DNA from: JAWBOD01 sp964651405
GTDB taxonomy: Archaea; Aenigmatarchaeota; Aenigmatarchaeia; Aenigmatarchaeales; Aenigmatarchaeaceae
NCBI GenBank assembly: GCA_964651405.1
Contig: CAZYZB010000027.1
Location: forward strand, 1-10,954
Direction: 5' to 3'
Length of the DNA stretch: 10,954 bases
Numbering within the stretch: position 1 is the stretch's first letter; each line of letters begins with the position of its first letter. The notes beneath the pieces are model-generated. The model made no database searches, was not told the origin of the DNA, and worked only from the letters and a program-made list of their open reading frames with translations. Of this stretch, positions 1 through 6,407 are shown one piece after another. A program made the position numbers and the translations under genes.

Positions 1-82
1 CCTCTTGATTTCTTCATCTTAAATCAGAACTTCTAAGCTGACTTAGAAGTCAAGCGCTCTATCCAAACTGAGCTACGAGGGC
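1..82 (-). tRNA. tRNA-Arg (anticodon TCT), intron-containing, 3' end cut by window edge
   Basis: Read on the minus strand, the gene starts at 82 with acceptor strand GCCCTCG (82-76), followed by TA, D-stem GCTC/GAGC (73-70 with 59-56) and anticodon stem 5' strand CTTGA (54-50). The loop is CTTCTA|A with anticodon TCT at 47-45. The matching anticodon-stem strand TCAAG is not adjacent; it lies at 8-4, after a 34-nt insertion that has the archaeal tRNA-intron structure. After splicing, the loop is CTTCTAA and the stem CTTGA/TCAAG is perfect. The variable region begins with AGG at 3-1, and the T-arm and acceptor 3' strand lie beyond the left edge. TCT decodes AGA (and possibly AGG), the Arg codon seen most often in the neighbouring genes. 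The identity rests on the anticodon. Confidence 0.9.
10..43 (-). other. 34-nt tRNA intron with bulge-helix-bulge motif
   Basis: The splice sites form the classical hBHBh' structure. The outer helix is CTTGA (54-50) with TCAAG (8-4). The 4-bp central helix is CTTC (49-46) with GAAG (15-12). It is flanked by a 3-nt bulge TAA (45-43) on one side and AAA (11-9) on the other. Cutting each bulge between its second and third base removes 43-10 and restores a 7-nt anticodon loop, which places the intron at the canonical 37/38 site. An internal intron stem CTTAGA/TTTAAG closes an 8-nt loop. The intron is expected to be removed by the archaeal splicing endonuclease (EndA). Confidence 0.88.
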
Positions 83-98
83 ATAATGATTTTATTTA

Positions 99-116
99 TT
101 TATATACCTTATAAAT
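99..116. promoter_or_regulatory. Divergent promoter region for the tRNA-Arg and HD-protein genes
   Basis: TTTATATA at 99-106 is centred about 27 bp before the ATG at 130, the expected distance for a leaderless archaeal mRNA. On the other strand, TTTATAAG (116-109) lies 27-34 bp before the tRNA 5' end, and TATATAAA (106-99) is a second candidate. Only 47 bp separate the two genes, so the boxes are effectively shared. Confidence 0.6.
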
Positions 117-129
117 TTATACTGATAAC

Positions 130-681
130 ATGGATAGAGACAGTGCTTTGAAACTTGTGAAGGAGCATATAAGCAAGGAAAACCTGCTCAAGCATATGTA
201 TGCAGTAGAGGCTATAATGAAGGAGACTGCAGAATTCTTGAACGAGAACAAGGAGAAATGGAGATTGATAGGACTAATACATGACATTGACTTTGAGAAG
301 ACGGAAAACGACCCAAAAAGACATACGCTAGTAGCAGAAGAAATTCTAGAGGATTATGTAGACGACGAGATGATAAGAACTATCAAAGCACATAACTTTG
401 AGAACGTAGGTGTTCAACCAGAGACTTTAGCTGAAAAGGCTTTGATAGCTGCAGACGCTGTATCTGGTCTTATTATCGCATGTGCATTGGTTATACCGTC
501 AAAAAAACTGGCTGATGTCAAGGTTGATAGCATTGCCAAGAAATTCAAGCAAAAAGATTTTGCAAGAAACTGTGGCAGAGAAAGAATATTGTTTTGCGAG
601 CAAATAGGAATTCCAAGAGAGAAATTCTTTGAGATATCTTTGAAGGCTTTGCAAAGCATTTCAAATGAGTTGGGATTATGA
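130..681 (+). CDS. HD-domain (HDIG-type) metal-dependent phosphohydrolase
   Basis: This 183-residue single-domain protein has an HD-superfamily metal site. The candidate ligands are His22 (LLKHMY), the His51-Asp52 doublet (GLIHDIDF), His65, His88 (IKAHNF) and Asp109 (AADAVSG). Such proteins usually hydrolyse phosphate esters of nucleotides or related compounds in the cytoplasm, but the substrate cannot be told from the sequence. No helicase, nuclease or regulatory domain is fused to it. The ATG at 130 is chosen because a TATA box lies 27 bp upstream, implying a leaderless transcript. The stop codon overlaps the leuS start (ATGA, 678-681), so the two genes are almost certainly co-transcribed and translationally coupled. 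A role in tRNA or nucleotide metabolism would fit the pairing but is only inferred. Confidence 0.85.
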   Translation: MDRDSALKLVKEHISKENLLKHMYAVEAIMKETAEFLNENKEKWRLIGLIHDIDFEKTENDPKRHTLVAEEILEDYVDDEMIRTIKAHNFENVGVQPETLAEKALIAADAVSGLIIACALVIPSKKLADVKVDSIAKKFKQKDFARNCGRERILFCEQIGIPREKFFEISLKALQSISNELGL

Positions 682-3395
682 ACTTTCCAAAAATAGAGAA
701 AAAATGGCAGGAAAAGTGGAACAAAGAAAAACCTTTTGAAACAAATCCAGACGCTAGAAAAAAATACTACATGGTTTTTGCTTATCCGACAGTCTCTGGC
801 ACGTTGCATGTTGGTCATGCACGCTCTTACGTTCTGCCAGATATAATAGCCCGCTACAAGAGGATGCGCGGACTCAACATATTCTTTCCTTTGGGCTTTC
901 ATGCCACTGGCCTAGGTTGCCAGAAAATTATTGATGATGTTACAAAGGATTTGAAGAATGCAAAATTATATGGTATTCCACCAAGAGATGCTGTCAGATT
1001 CAAGACACCTTTGGAAGTTGAGAAATACTTAGAAAGAGTTATGATAACAGCTTTCAAAAGAATAGGTCTATCCTTGGACTATAGACCTGTTGTCTCGACT
1101 ATTGATCCGCAGTACAACAGATTTATTCAATGGCAGTTCAAGAAACTTAAGAATGCAGGCTATTTGATTCAGAAGGACTACAGACTGCCTTGGTGTCCAG
1201 ACTGCGACCATCCAGTCAGCTTGGATTCTGCTGAAATGGATATTCAAGAAGGTGGTGGAGCTCAGATAAAGGACTTCATAATTATAAAGTTTAGAAACGG
1301 TAAAACAATATTCCCAACAGGAACAATGAGACCTGAAACTATTTTTGGTGTTACAAACATCTGGATTAATCCTAATGAAAGATATGTTAGAGCTTTAGTA
1401 GACGAAGAGGAATGGATAGTCTCTGAAAAAGCTGTTGAAAAATTAAAATATCTTGAGAAAAAAGTGAAGGTATTAGAAGATGTTGCAGGCGAAAGCTTTG
1501 TCAATCAAAAGGTTATTAACCCTGCTACAAACAAAGAAGTGCCTATACTCGCAGGCGATTTTGTTGATATGAACGAAGCAACTGGCATAGTGATGAGCGT
1601 TCCATCACACGATCCGTTTGATTATATTTATCTTAAGAAAGTTGCTCCTGAAATAAAACCAATACAAGTAGTCAAATCGTCTGAATTTGGAGAAATCCCT
1701 GCAGAACAAATTTTAGAAAAATTTGGAATAAAATATCCGCAAGATCCTAAGATAGAAGAGGCGACTAACGAATTATATAAAATAGAGTTCTATGGCAAGA
1801 TGCTAGACTCGATACCAATGTTCGGAGGAATGATAGCTTCTAAAGCAAAGAATGAAGTAGGTAATTGGTTGAAAAGAACTGGAAATGCTGACATGATTTA
1901 CGAGTTATCAGTCAAACCAATACATTGTAGATGTGGAGATGAAGTTGCTATCAAGCTAGTCAAAGGACAGTGGTTCATAGATTATGCAAATACAAAAATG
2001 AAAGAAACAGCAAAGAGATGCATAGAATCTATGAGTCTCTATCCAGCAGAATACAAGAAAGAACTTCCACCAATAGTCGACTGGTTAGAAGCAAGACCTT
2101 GCGTAAGAAAAAGGGGATTAGGAACAAAGTTTCCATTTGATGATGGATGGGTAATAGAAGCTTTATCTGACTCAACAATCTATATGGCTTTTTATATTGT
2201 ATCGAAATACTTTAATGCAAACAAAATAACATTAGATGACTTAAATGATGAATTCTTTGATTATGTTTTCCTAGGAATAGGTAAGCCTAAGAAAGTTGTT
2301 TGGGGAGAAATAAGAAAAGAATTTGAATATTGGTATCCTTTAGACTTGAACTGCGGTGGCAAGGAGCACAAAGCTGCTCACTTCCCGCTTTTCATAATGA
2401 ACCATACTGCAGTCTTTCCTCAAAATTTCTGGCCAAAGGGAATATTTGTTAACTGGCACTTGATTGCCTATGGAAAGAAATTGTCAAAACACTTAGGCAA
2501 CGTAGTCTTCTGGGACGAGGCTATAGACAACTATGGAGCAGACACCGTGAGGCTCTATATGAGCCATGGAGCAAATCAATGGGAAGACTTTGATTGGAAA
2601 AACGAAGAATGTGAAGTCTATAAAAATCATTTAGAGGAGTTCTCAGAACTTATAAATGCTTTCATAAAATCTAAGGCAAAGAAAGACAAGGAACACATAG
2701 ATAAATGGCTAGAGTCAAGGTTCAATAGAATAATTGAAGAGACCACAAATGCTATGGAAAAGAATGAAATCAAAAAAGCTGCAAACCTTGTTTTCTTCTC
2801 AATATTGAACGACATCTACTGGTATAAGAAGAGGACCAAGAAGCTTGACCCAGATATAGCAAAAACATGGTTAAAACTTTTAACCCCGTTCATACCTCAT
2901 ACCTGTGAGGAAATATGGAGCAGACTAGGAAATGAAAAGTCTATAATGTTTGAGAACTGGCCTTCTTTCAACACTGAAATGATTAGGTTAAAGGAAGAAG
3001 CAGCTGAAGAAGAAATTAAAAGAATCCTAAAGGATGTTGATGAGATTAAGAAATTGTCAAAAATTGCAAAGCCAGCAAAAATAACAATATTTGTAGCACC
3101 GTTCTGGAAATATGAAGTCTATAATGACGTCTTGCAAGGCTTGGATATAAAAGAAATAATAGCAAAGCACAAAGGACTGGAGAAGGAAGTTTCTGATTAT
3201 ACTGCAAAACTAAAAAAGAAAAGAATTACAGACGAACTCTTCTTGAAAGGACATGAACTAGATCATTTAGAAGAATCAAAAGACTTTCTTGAAAAGGAGT
3301 TGAAGACTAAATTAGAAATTGTTTCTGCTGAGAAAATTAATCATCCAAAAGCCTTGGTAGCAGAACCTGAGAAGCCAGGAATACTAATCGAGTAA
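678..3395 (+). CDS. leuS: Leucyl-tRNA synthetase, archaeal/eukaryotic type
   Basis: The 905-residue class I aminoacyl-tRNA synthetase charges tRNA-Leu with leucine in the cytoplasm. The ATP-binding HIGH motif is HVGH at residues 44-47 (PTVSGTLHVGHARSY). The KMSKS motif is KLSKH at 601-605. The CP1 editing domain carries the Thr-rich TMRPETIFG (216-224) and the Asp of SHDPFDY (D312), which in this family clears misactivated amino acids. Cys pairs at 173/176 (CPDC) and 417/419 (CRC) probably bind zinc. The helical anticodon-binding domain and the archaeal C-terminal domain follow, ending in ILIE; in the Pyrococcus enzyme the extreme C-terminus contacts the long variable arm of tRNA-Leu. Length is slightly below the usual archaeal size of about 930-970. 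It starts inside the stop codon of the HD gene, with no strong Shine-Dalgarno site, so coupling is likely. No frame break is seen. Confidence 0.97.
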   Translation: MNFPKIEKKWQEKWNKEKPFETNPDARKKYYMVFAYPTVSGTLHVGHARSYVLPDIIARYKRMRGLNIFFPLGFHATGLGCQKIIDDVTKDLKNAKLYGIPPRDAVRFKTPLEVEKYLERVMITAFKRIGLSLDYRPVVSTIDPQYNRFIQWQFKKLKNAGYLIQKDYRLPWCPDCDHPVSLDSAEMDIQEGGGAQIKDFIIIKFRNGKTIFPTGTMRPETIFGVTNIWINPNERYVRALVDEEEWIVSEKAVEKLKYLEKKVKVLEDVAGESFVNQKVINPATNKEVPILAGDFVDMNEATGIVMSVPSHDPFDYIYLKKVAPEIKPIQVVKSSEFGEIPAEQILEKFGIKYPQDPKIEEATNELYKIEFYGKMLDSIPMFGGMIASKAKNEVGNWLKRTGNADMIYELSVKPIHCRCGDEVAIKLVKGQWFIDYANTKMKETAKRCIESMSLYPAEYKKELPPIVDWLEARPCVRKRGLGTKFPFDDGWVIEALSDSTIYMAFYIVSKYFNANKITLDDLNDEFFDYVFLGIGKPKKVVWGEIRKEFEYWYPLDLNCGGKEHKAAHFPLFIMNHTAVFPQNFWPKGIFVNWHLIAYGKKLSKHLGNVVFWDEAIDNYGADTVRLYMSHGANQWEDFDWKNEECEVYKNHLEEFSELINAFIKSKAKKDKEHIDKWLESRFNRIIEETTNAMEKNEIKKAANLVFFSILNDIYWYKKRTKKLDPDIAKTWLKLLTPFIPHTCEEIWSRLGNEKSIMFENWPSFNTEMIRLKEEAAEEEIKRILKDVDEIKKLSKIAKPAKITIFVAPFWKYEVYNDVLQGLDIKEIIAKHKGLEKEVSDYTAKLKKKRITDELFLKGHELDHLEESKDFLEKELKTKLEIVSAEKINHPKALVAEPEKPGILIE

Positions 3396-3400
3396 TTCAG

Positions 3401-3408
3401 TTTAAATG
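3401..3408 (+). promoter_or_regulatory. TATA box of the phosphoribosyltransferase-like gene
   Basis: TTTAAATG lies 6 bp after the leuS stop and is centred 27-28 bp before the GTG at 3432, which supports a leaderless start at that GTG. The ATG at 3441 would be 36 bp away. The T-run at 3409-3413 just downstream may also serve as the leuS transcription end. Confidence 0.55.
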
Positions 3409-3431
3409 TTTTTCTATACTAGTAAAATTTA

Positions 3432-4033
3432 GTGCTAGAAATGGTAGACATAGATTATGATGATGTTGCCAGAGCAGCTGTAGGCATGGCAAAATATGTT
3501 GATAAGATTAGACCAGATGCTATCTTACTTCCTTTAAGGAGCGGCTGGACTACAAGCAAATTGATGATGGAAGCTTTAAGGAGTAATTTAGGCGTTTCAG
3601 CTTTTGACTATGACCCACCAATGTTTCCTGTAGCTTTAAACTTTATTAATAAACCATACATAGTAGCAAAAGACCAGTTAGCAAGACTAGAAAAATTAAG
3701 AGAGCAGAAAGAAGTAAAAGAAGTGTATCCGCAATTTGAAAAGATAATGATAATAGACTTTACGAACTGGGGCATATCTCCATCTCATTATTTATCNNNN
3801 NNNNNNNNNNNNNNNNNNNNNNNNNNNNNNNNNNNNNNNNNNNNNNNNNNNNNNNNNNNNNNNNNNNNNNNNNNNNNNNNNNNNNNNNNNNNNNNNCGCA
3901 AGAACTTTACAAAGGCGTTAAAGAAGCTTTGAATAGAAGGAAATATCGTGATGCACAATACAGAAATAAACATCATCCGAAGAAAGAGGATGCTTTAATG
4001 ATATCATCTGAACCCAAAATATCAGTTGAATAG
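3432..4033 (+). CDS. Phosphoribosyltransferase-like protein, interrupted by an assembly gap
   Basis: The visible N-terminal part (121 residues, 3432-3794) resembles a type I phosphoribosyltransferase fold. An early strand and loop, ILLPLRSGWTTS (residues 31-42), is followed by a helix. Later the hydrophobic strand KIMIIDFTNWGISPS sits where the PRPP-binding loop (typically DD..TTG.T) is found, although it is divergent. A gap of 100 Ns (3797-3896) follows. After the gap the good continuation is in another frame: 44 codons from CAA at 3899 to TAG at 4031-4033, beginning QELYKGVKEAL and ending EPKISVE. The true gap is therefore probably 2 modulo 3 long, not 100. GTG at 3432 is preferred over ATG at 3441 because of the TATA spacing. 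The total would be near 200 residues. The substrate is unknown, and the PRTase assignment is moderate because the PRPP loop is atypical. Confidence 0.6.
3797..3896. other. Assembly gap (100 Ns)
   Basis: Exactly 100 undetermined bases, the conventional size for a scaffold gap of unknown length. It lies inside the phosphoribosyltransferase-like gene, and the reading frames either side imply that the real length is not 100. Confidence 0.98.
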
Positions 4034-4034
4034 G

Positions 4035-4042
4035 TTTAAATT
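4035..4042 (+). promoter_or_regulatory. TATA box of the 117-residue gene
   Basis: TTTAAATT begins 2 bp after the TAG at 4031-4033 and is centred 26-27 bp before the ATG at 4065. The spacing selects ATG 4065 as the start and indicates a leaderless mRNA. Confidence 0.6.
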
Positions 4043-4064
4043 ATTTTCTATCGCTCTTATTCTT

Positions 4065-4418
4065 ATGAAGAAAGCAATATATCAAGCTGATTTTCCAGAG
4101 GAGAATTTGAAAATAGTAGAGTCTATATTTTTCCAACTTGAGAATATGGAGGAAACTGAAAAAAGACATGCTATAGAAAGAATAGCAGAAAGAGGAGACG
4201 GGGTTATCAAAGCACTAGAGCTTTGTAAACCACTAAGAAGATTAGATAATATAGAATATGATGCTGCAGCAATAATCACTGATACTGTAAAGGAAACTAG
4301 AGCTTTAGAAGTCTTGAGAAATACACCTGAAGTTTTAAAAAATTATTTTCATGCTAAATTAGATGTTATCCATCCTTTTACCATTTTTGGCTATAAAGTT
4401 TACCCATTAAAGGAGTAA
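4065..4418 (+). CDS. Conserved-looking helical protein of unknown function (117 aa)
   Basis: I do not recognise this protein. It is small, soluble, highly charged and predicted to be mostly helical. It has no signal peptide, no membrane segment, and no Cys or His cluster suggesting metal binding. A central stretch (ERIAERGDGVIKALEL, then LRRLDNIEYDAAAIIT) has the rhythm of short helix pairs. Near the end, the segment HPFTIFGYKVYPL (residues 102-114) is aromatic-rich and might be a beta hairpin or a partner-binding tail. The start is the ATG at 4065. Extension to an in-frame TTG at 4026 would overlap the preceding stop and the TATA box and is unlikely. It has its own promoter between the phosphoribosyltransferase-like and nuclease genes, so its position suggests no function. 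Confidence 0.7.
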   Translation: MKKAIYQADFPEENLKIVESIFFQLENMEETEKRHAIERIAERGDGVIKALELCKPLRRLDNIEYDAAAIITDTVKETRALEVLRNTPEVLKNYFHAKLDVIHPFTIFGYKVYPLKE

Positions 4419-4423
4419 ATCAA

Positions 4424-4431
4424 ACTTATAA
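4424..4431 (+). promoter_or_regulatory. TATA box of the nuclease gene
   Basis: ACTTATAA, just after the stop of the preceding gene, is centred about 26 bp before the ATG at 4454, again the leaderless arrangement. Confidence 0.55.
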
Positions 4432-4453
4432 GCAAATATAAAATAAAATTCTT

Positions 4454-4879
4454 ATGAAAATTTTTCTTTTGGCAGTTACTATAACTTTAGCGATTTATTT
4501 CATTTGGAATTATATTGAAAGTTATAAGCAAGTTTCTGAAGTTATTGACGGTGATACTTTCAAAATAGGTGGTCAGTCCATCAGATTAATAGGAATAAAT
4601 GCTCCGGAAATTGGCAAGCCTTGTTCTTTGGAAGCTAAGGATAAGCTAACAGAACTAATAAAAGGAAAGAAAATTAGAATGGAAACTGATATTGGAGAAA
4701 AAGATGAATATGGAAGACTGCTCAGGTATGTTTACATTGACAACTTGTTTGTTAACGCTGAAATGATTAGACTAGGTTTGGCTAGATTCGAGGAAATCGA
4801 ACCTAATGTTAAGTTTTCCAACTTGTTTTTAGAAACGGAAAACAAGGCTAGAAAAGCTAAGAGATGCATTTGGCAATGA
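4454..4879 (+). CDS. Staphylococcal-nuclease-like (thermonuclease) protein, membrane-anchored or secreted
   Basis: This 141-residue protein has an N-terminal hydrophobic segment (residues about 3-19, FLLAVTITLAIYFIW) that acts as a signal anchor or signal peptide, followed by one SNase-like OB-fold domain. The family signature is clear: VIDGDTF (Asp32 matches the calcium-binding Asp21 of the S. aureus enzyme), IRLIGINAPE (Arg44 and Glu52 match Arg35 and Glu43) and DEYGRLLRYV (Arg88 matches Arg87). The second metal-ligand position (Asp40 in S. aureus) is Asn49. Cys57 and Cys138 are the only cysteines and could form a disulfide outside the cell. Expected activity is Ca-dependent hydrolysis of DNA or RNA at the cell surface, perhaps to scavenge nucleotides (inference). 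The stop codon abuts the stop of the convergent PP2C gene with no spacer. Confidence 0.9.
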   Translation: MKIFLLAVTITLAIYFIWNYIESYKQVSEVIDGDTFKIGGQSIRLIGINAPEIGKPCSLEAKDKLTELIKGKKIRMETDIGEKDEYGRLLRYVYIDNLFVNAEMIRLGLARFEEIEPNVKFSNLFLETENKARKAKRCIWQ

Positions 4880-5692
4880 TTATTTTATTTTTATAGCAAT
4901 GGTTGCAATATCATCATGCATTTTGAATCTTGGGTATAAGAAGCAATTAGGATCTGTGTCTTCTAAGGAGCGAACAAATCTAAGTAAACCTTTTAGACCT
5001 AATTTTTTATATAATTTTACAAACTTATTCCAGTCTTCATTTTCTTTCGGATCTTTTTTGGGTATCAGTAAACCATCAGTAAAAAGTATTATAGACTCTA
5101 TGTTTTTTAGTTTGAATTTTCCTATATTGAAAAATTTTATAGCCTTTTTTTCTCCATTTAAATCACCATAGCAGATGTTGCTCCTTCTTCTGACCTTTAT
5201 TATTTGTTTAGTTAACTTTTCACGTATGTTCTTCTCTTTTTTATCTGCTAACTTCTTCCATTTAATCATTGTTTCCATATCCTGATCATAATATTTTGTT
5301 ACAATCCTTGGTTTGTCATTTTTTATGACTAGAATCAAGCTGTCACCAATTTGAAAGAACTCTGCGCAATCCTTTTTTATTCTTATAACTGCAGCACTTG
5401 TAGACCACAAAGCTTCTTTTTTATTAATATTAACTTTATTTGACTTCATTTTTTCTCTTATGAGATCATTTGCTTTAATTGCCAAATTCTTTAGAGAGTC
5501 ATTATTTTCTGAAAAAACATTCTTTGATATTTCTGCTGCTATTTTTCCCCCAGTTTTTCCTTCTTTGCTCAAGAACTTGACTAAACTACTTGCACCATCA
5601 AAAACAGCAAAAATGTTATCTTTTATTAAAATTTCATCTTCATTAATCTGCTTTATGCCTTTGCTATATACCTTTTCCACTGAAAATTTCAT
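4880..5692 (-). CDS. PP2C-family (PPM) serine/threonine protein phosphatase
   Basis: The 270-residue protein carries the ordered PP2C motifs. They are NEDE (17-20); AVFDGAS with the metal-binding Asp32-Gly33; GKTGGKIAAE (45-54); the STSAAV strand followed by FFQIGDSLILVI (GDS 116-118); ILFTDGLL (Asp206); and C-terminal HDDIATIAI (Asp260/261). All acidic residues of the two-metal centre are present, so it should be active. There is no signal peptide, membrane segment or sensor domain. A long, Lys-rich insert (about residues 133-180) precedes the TDG motif. It should dephosphorylate phospho-Ser/Thr proteins in the cytoplasm, but no partner kinase, FHA or VWA gene lies in this window. It is tail-to-tail with the nuclease and head-to-head with the first SGNH gene, from which 48 bp separate it. 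ATG 5692 is the natural start. Confidence 0.92.
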   Translation of the reverse strand: MKFSVEKVYSKGIKQINEDEILIKDNIFAVFDGASSLVKFLSKEGKTGGKIAAEISKNVFSENNDSLKNLAIKANDLIREKMKSNKVNINKKEALWSTSAAVIRIKKDCAEFFQIGDSLILVIKNDKPRIVTKYYDQDMETMIKWKKLADKKEKNIREKLTKQIIKVRRRSNICYGDLNGEKKAIKFFNIGKFKLKNIESIILFTDGLLIPKKDPKENEDWNKFVKLYKKLGLKGLLRFVRSLEDTDPNCFLYPRFKMHDDIATIAIKIK

Positions 5693-5740
5693 TGAATCAA
5701 CTAATTACTTTATTTATTATGTTAAATATAATTATATATT
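5693..5740. promoter_or_regulatory. 48-bp divergent promoter region, PP2C / SGNH hydrolase 1
   Basis: The whole spacer is A/T-rich. TTTATTTATTA (5709-5719) lies 22-32 bp before the ATG of the SGNH gene at 5741. Read on the other strand, it lies 17-27 bp before the PP2C ATG at 5692. The two genes therefore probably use overlapping TATA elements and could compete for the preinitiation complex. Confidence 0.5.
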
Positions 5741-6358
5741 ATGACGCAATTTTTAATTTTTGGGGATAGTATAACTTATGGCGCTTGGGATAAATTAGGC
5801 GGATGGGTTCAAAGATTAAGAACTTTTATAGAAGAAAAATATCCTCAAGAACATTTAATCTATAATGTAGGAATCTCTGGAGATACAAGTAATCTTCTAT
5901 TAGAAAGGCTTGAAGACGAAACCAAAAGAAGAAAGTGGAAGAAAAACGTGCTCATATTTCAAATTGGAACAAATGATTCAGCTTTTCTAAGCACAAAAAA
6001 AGGTTTTTGGGTAAGCCAAGAAGAATTTAGAAAAAATGTAAAAGAGATGATAAAAAAGTCAAAGAAGTTTTCTCAAAAAATTTTCTTTGTCGGAGTAACT
6101 CCAGTTGATGAAGATAAAACTCACCCAATTCCGTGGGATAAAAGAATAACTTACAAGAACGAAAACATAAAGAAATATAATAAGATTGTAAAGGAAATAT
6201 GTAGTTCAGAAAATGTCCCATTCATAGAAGTTTTTGATAAATTTTTCAAATCAAACTACAAAGAACTTTTGCAAGATGGTGTTCATCCTAATTCAGAAGG
6301 TCATGAAAAAATATTTAAGATTGTAAAAGATTTCTTGATTGAAAATAAGATAATTTGA
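5741..6358 (+). CDS. SGNH/GDSL-family hydrolase 1 (catalytically complete)
   Basis: This 205-residue single-domain SGNH hydrolase is a cytoplasmic esterase, lipase or deacetylase type. All four signature blocks are present: block I FGDSITYG with nucleophile Ser10; block II YNVGISGD with Gly44; block III IGTNDS with Asn78; block V DGVHPN with Asp179 and His182. No signal peptide or membrane segment is seen, so the substrate is likely an intracellular ester or acyl group, identity unknown. It shares with the two following genes an extra conserved stretch, G-x-TPV-x-E/D-x-KT-x-P, between blocks III and V (residues about 118-129), marking the three as one subfamily. ATG 5741 has a TATA element in the divergent spacer. 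An imperfect hairpin follows 12 bp after the stop. Confidence 0.93.
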   Translation: MTQFLIFGDSITYGAWDKLGGWVQRLRTFIEEKYPQEHLIYNVGISGDTSNLLLERLEDETKRRKWKKNVLIFQIGTNDSAFLSTKKGFWVSQEEFRKNVKEMIKKSKKFSQKIFFVGVTPVDEDKTHPIPWDKRITYKNENIKKYNKIVKEICSSENVPFIEVFDKFFKSNYKELLQDGVHPNSEGHEKIFKIVKDFLIENKII

Positions 6359-6370
6359 AAAAGAAATCAT

Positions 6371-6399
6371 TATATTCTATGGTAAAGTTATAGTATATA
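6371..6399 (+). terminator. Imperfect A/T hairpin after SGNH hydrolase 1
   Basis: TATATTCTAT (6371-6380) pairs with ATAGTATATA (6390-6399): nine base pairs, one T-T mismatch and a 9-nt loop. It starts 12 bp after the SGNH1 stop. It is weak, with a single G-C pair and no long T-run, so it could be a transcription end, an operator, or chance in A/T-rich DNA. Confidence 0.3.
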
Positions 6400-6407
6400 T
6401 GGTAAAG
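6378..6407 (+). repeat. 10-bp direct repeat TATGGTAAAG, period 20 bp
   Basis: Two identical copies lie at 6378-6387 and 6398-6407, starts exactly 20 bp (about two helical turns) apart, upstream of the SGNH2/SGNH3 pair. Each contains ATGGTAAA; the first runs into TAG after four codons, the second opens a 10-codon frame ending at 6431. It may be an operator pair or a small local duplication. Confidence 0.45.

Noticed and set aside
39..54. Intron-less reading of the tRNA anticodon arm (TTGAC/GTCAG)
   Set aside because: It gives a 6-nt loop and no room for a T-arm in register. The bulge-helix-bulge alternative gives a perfect 5-bp stem and 7-nt loop.
414..902. 162-codon antisense frame over the HD/leuS junction
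   Set aside because: It is fully overlapped by two well-supported genes, has no recognisable domain and is a shadow frame.
3897..3932. In-frame tail after the gap, ending at 3932
   Set aside because: It is in frame only if the gap is exactly 100 bases, the default filler size. The alternative frame is longer and ends at a natural gene boundary.
4026..4064. TTG start at 4026 for the 117-residue gene
   Set aside because: It would place the TATA box inside the coding sequence and overlap the preceding stop. ATG 4065 has ideal TATA spacing.
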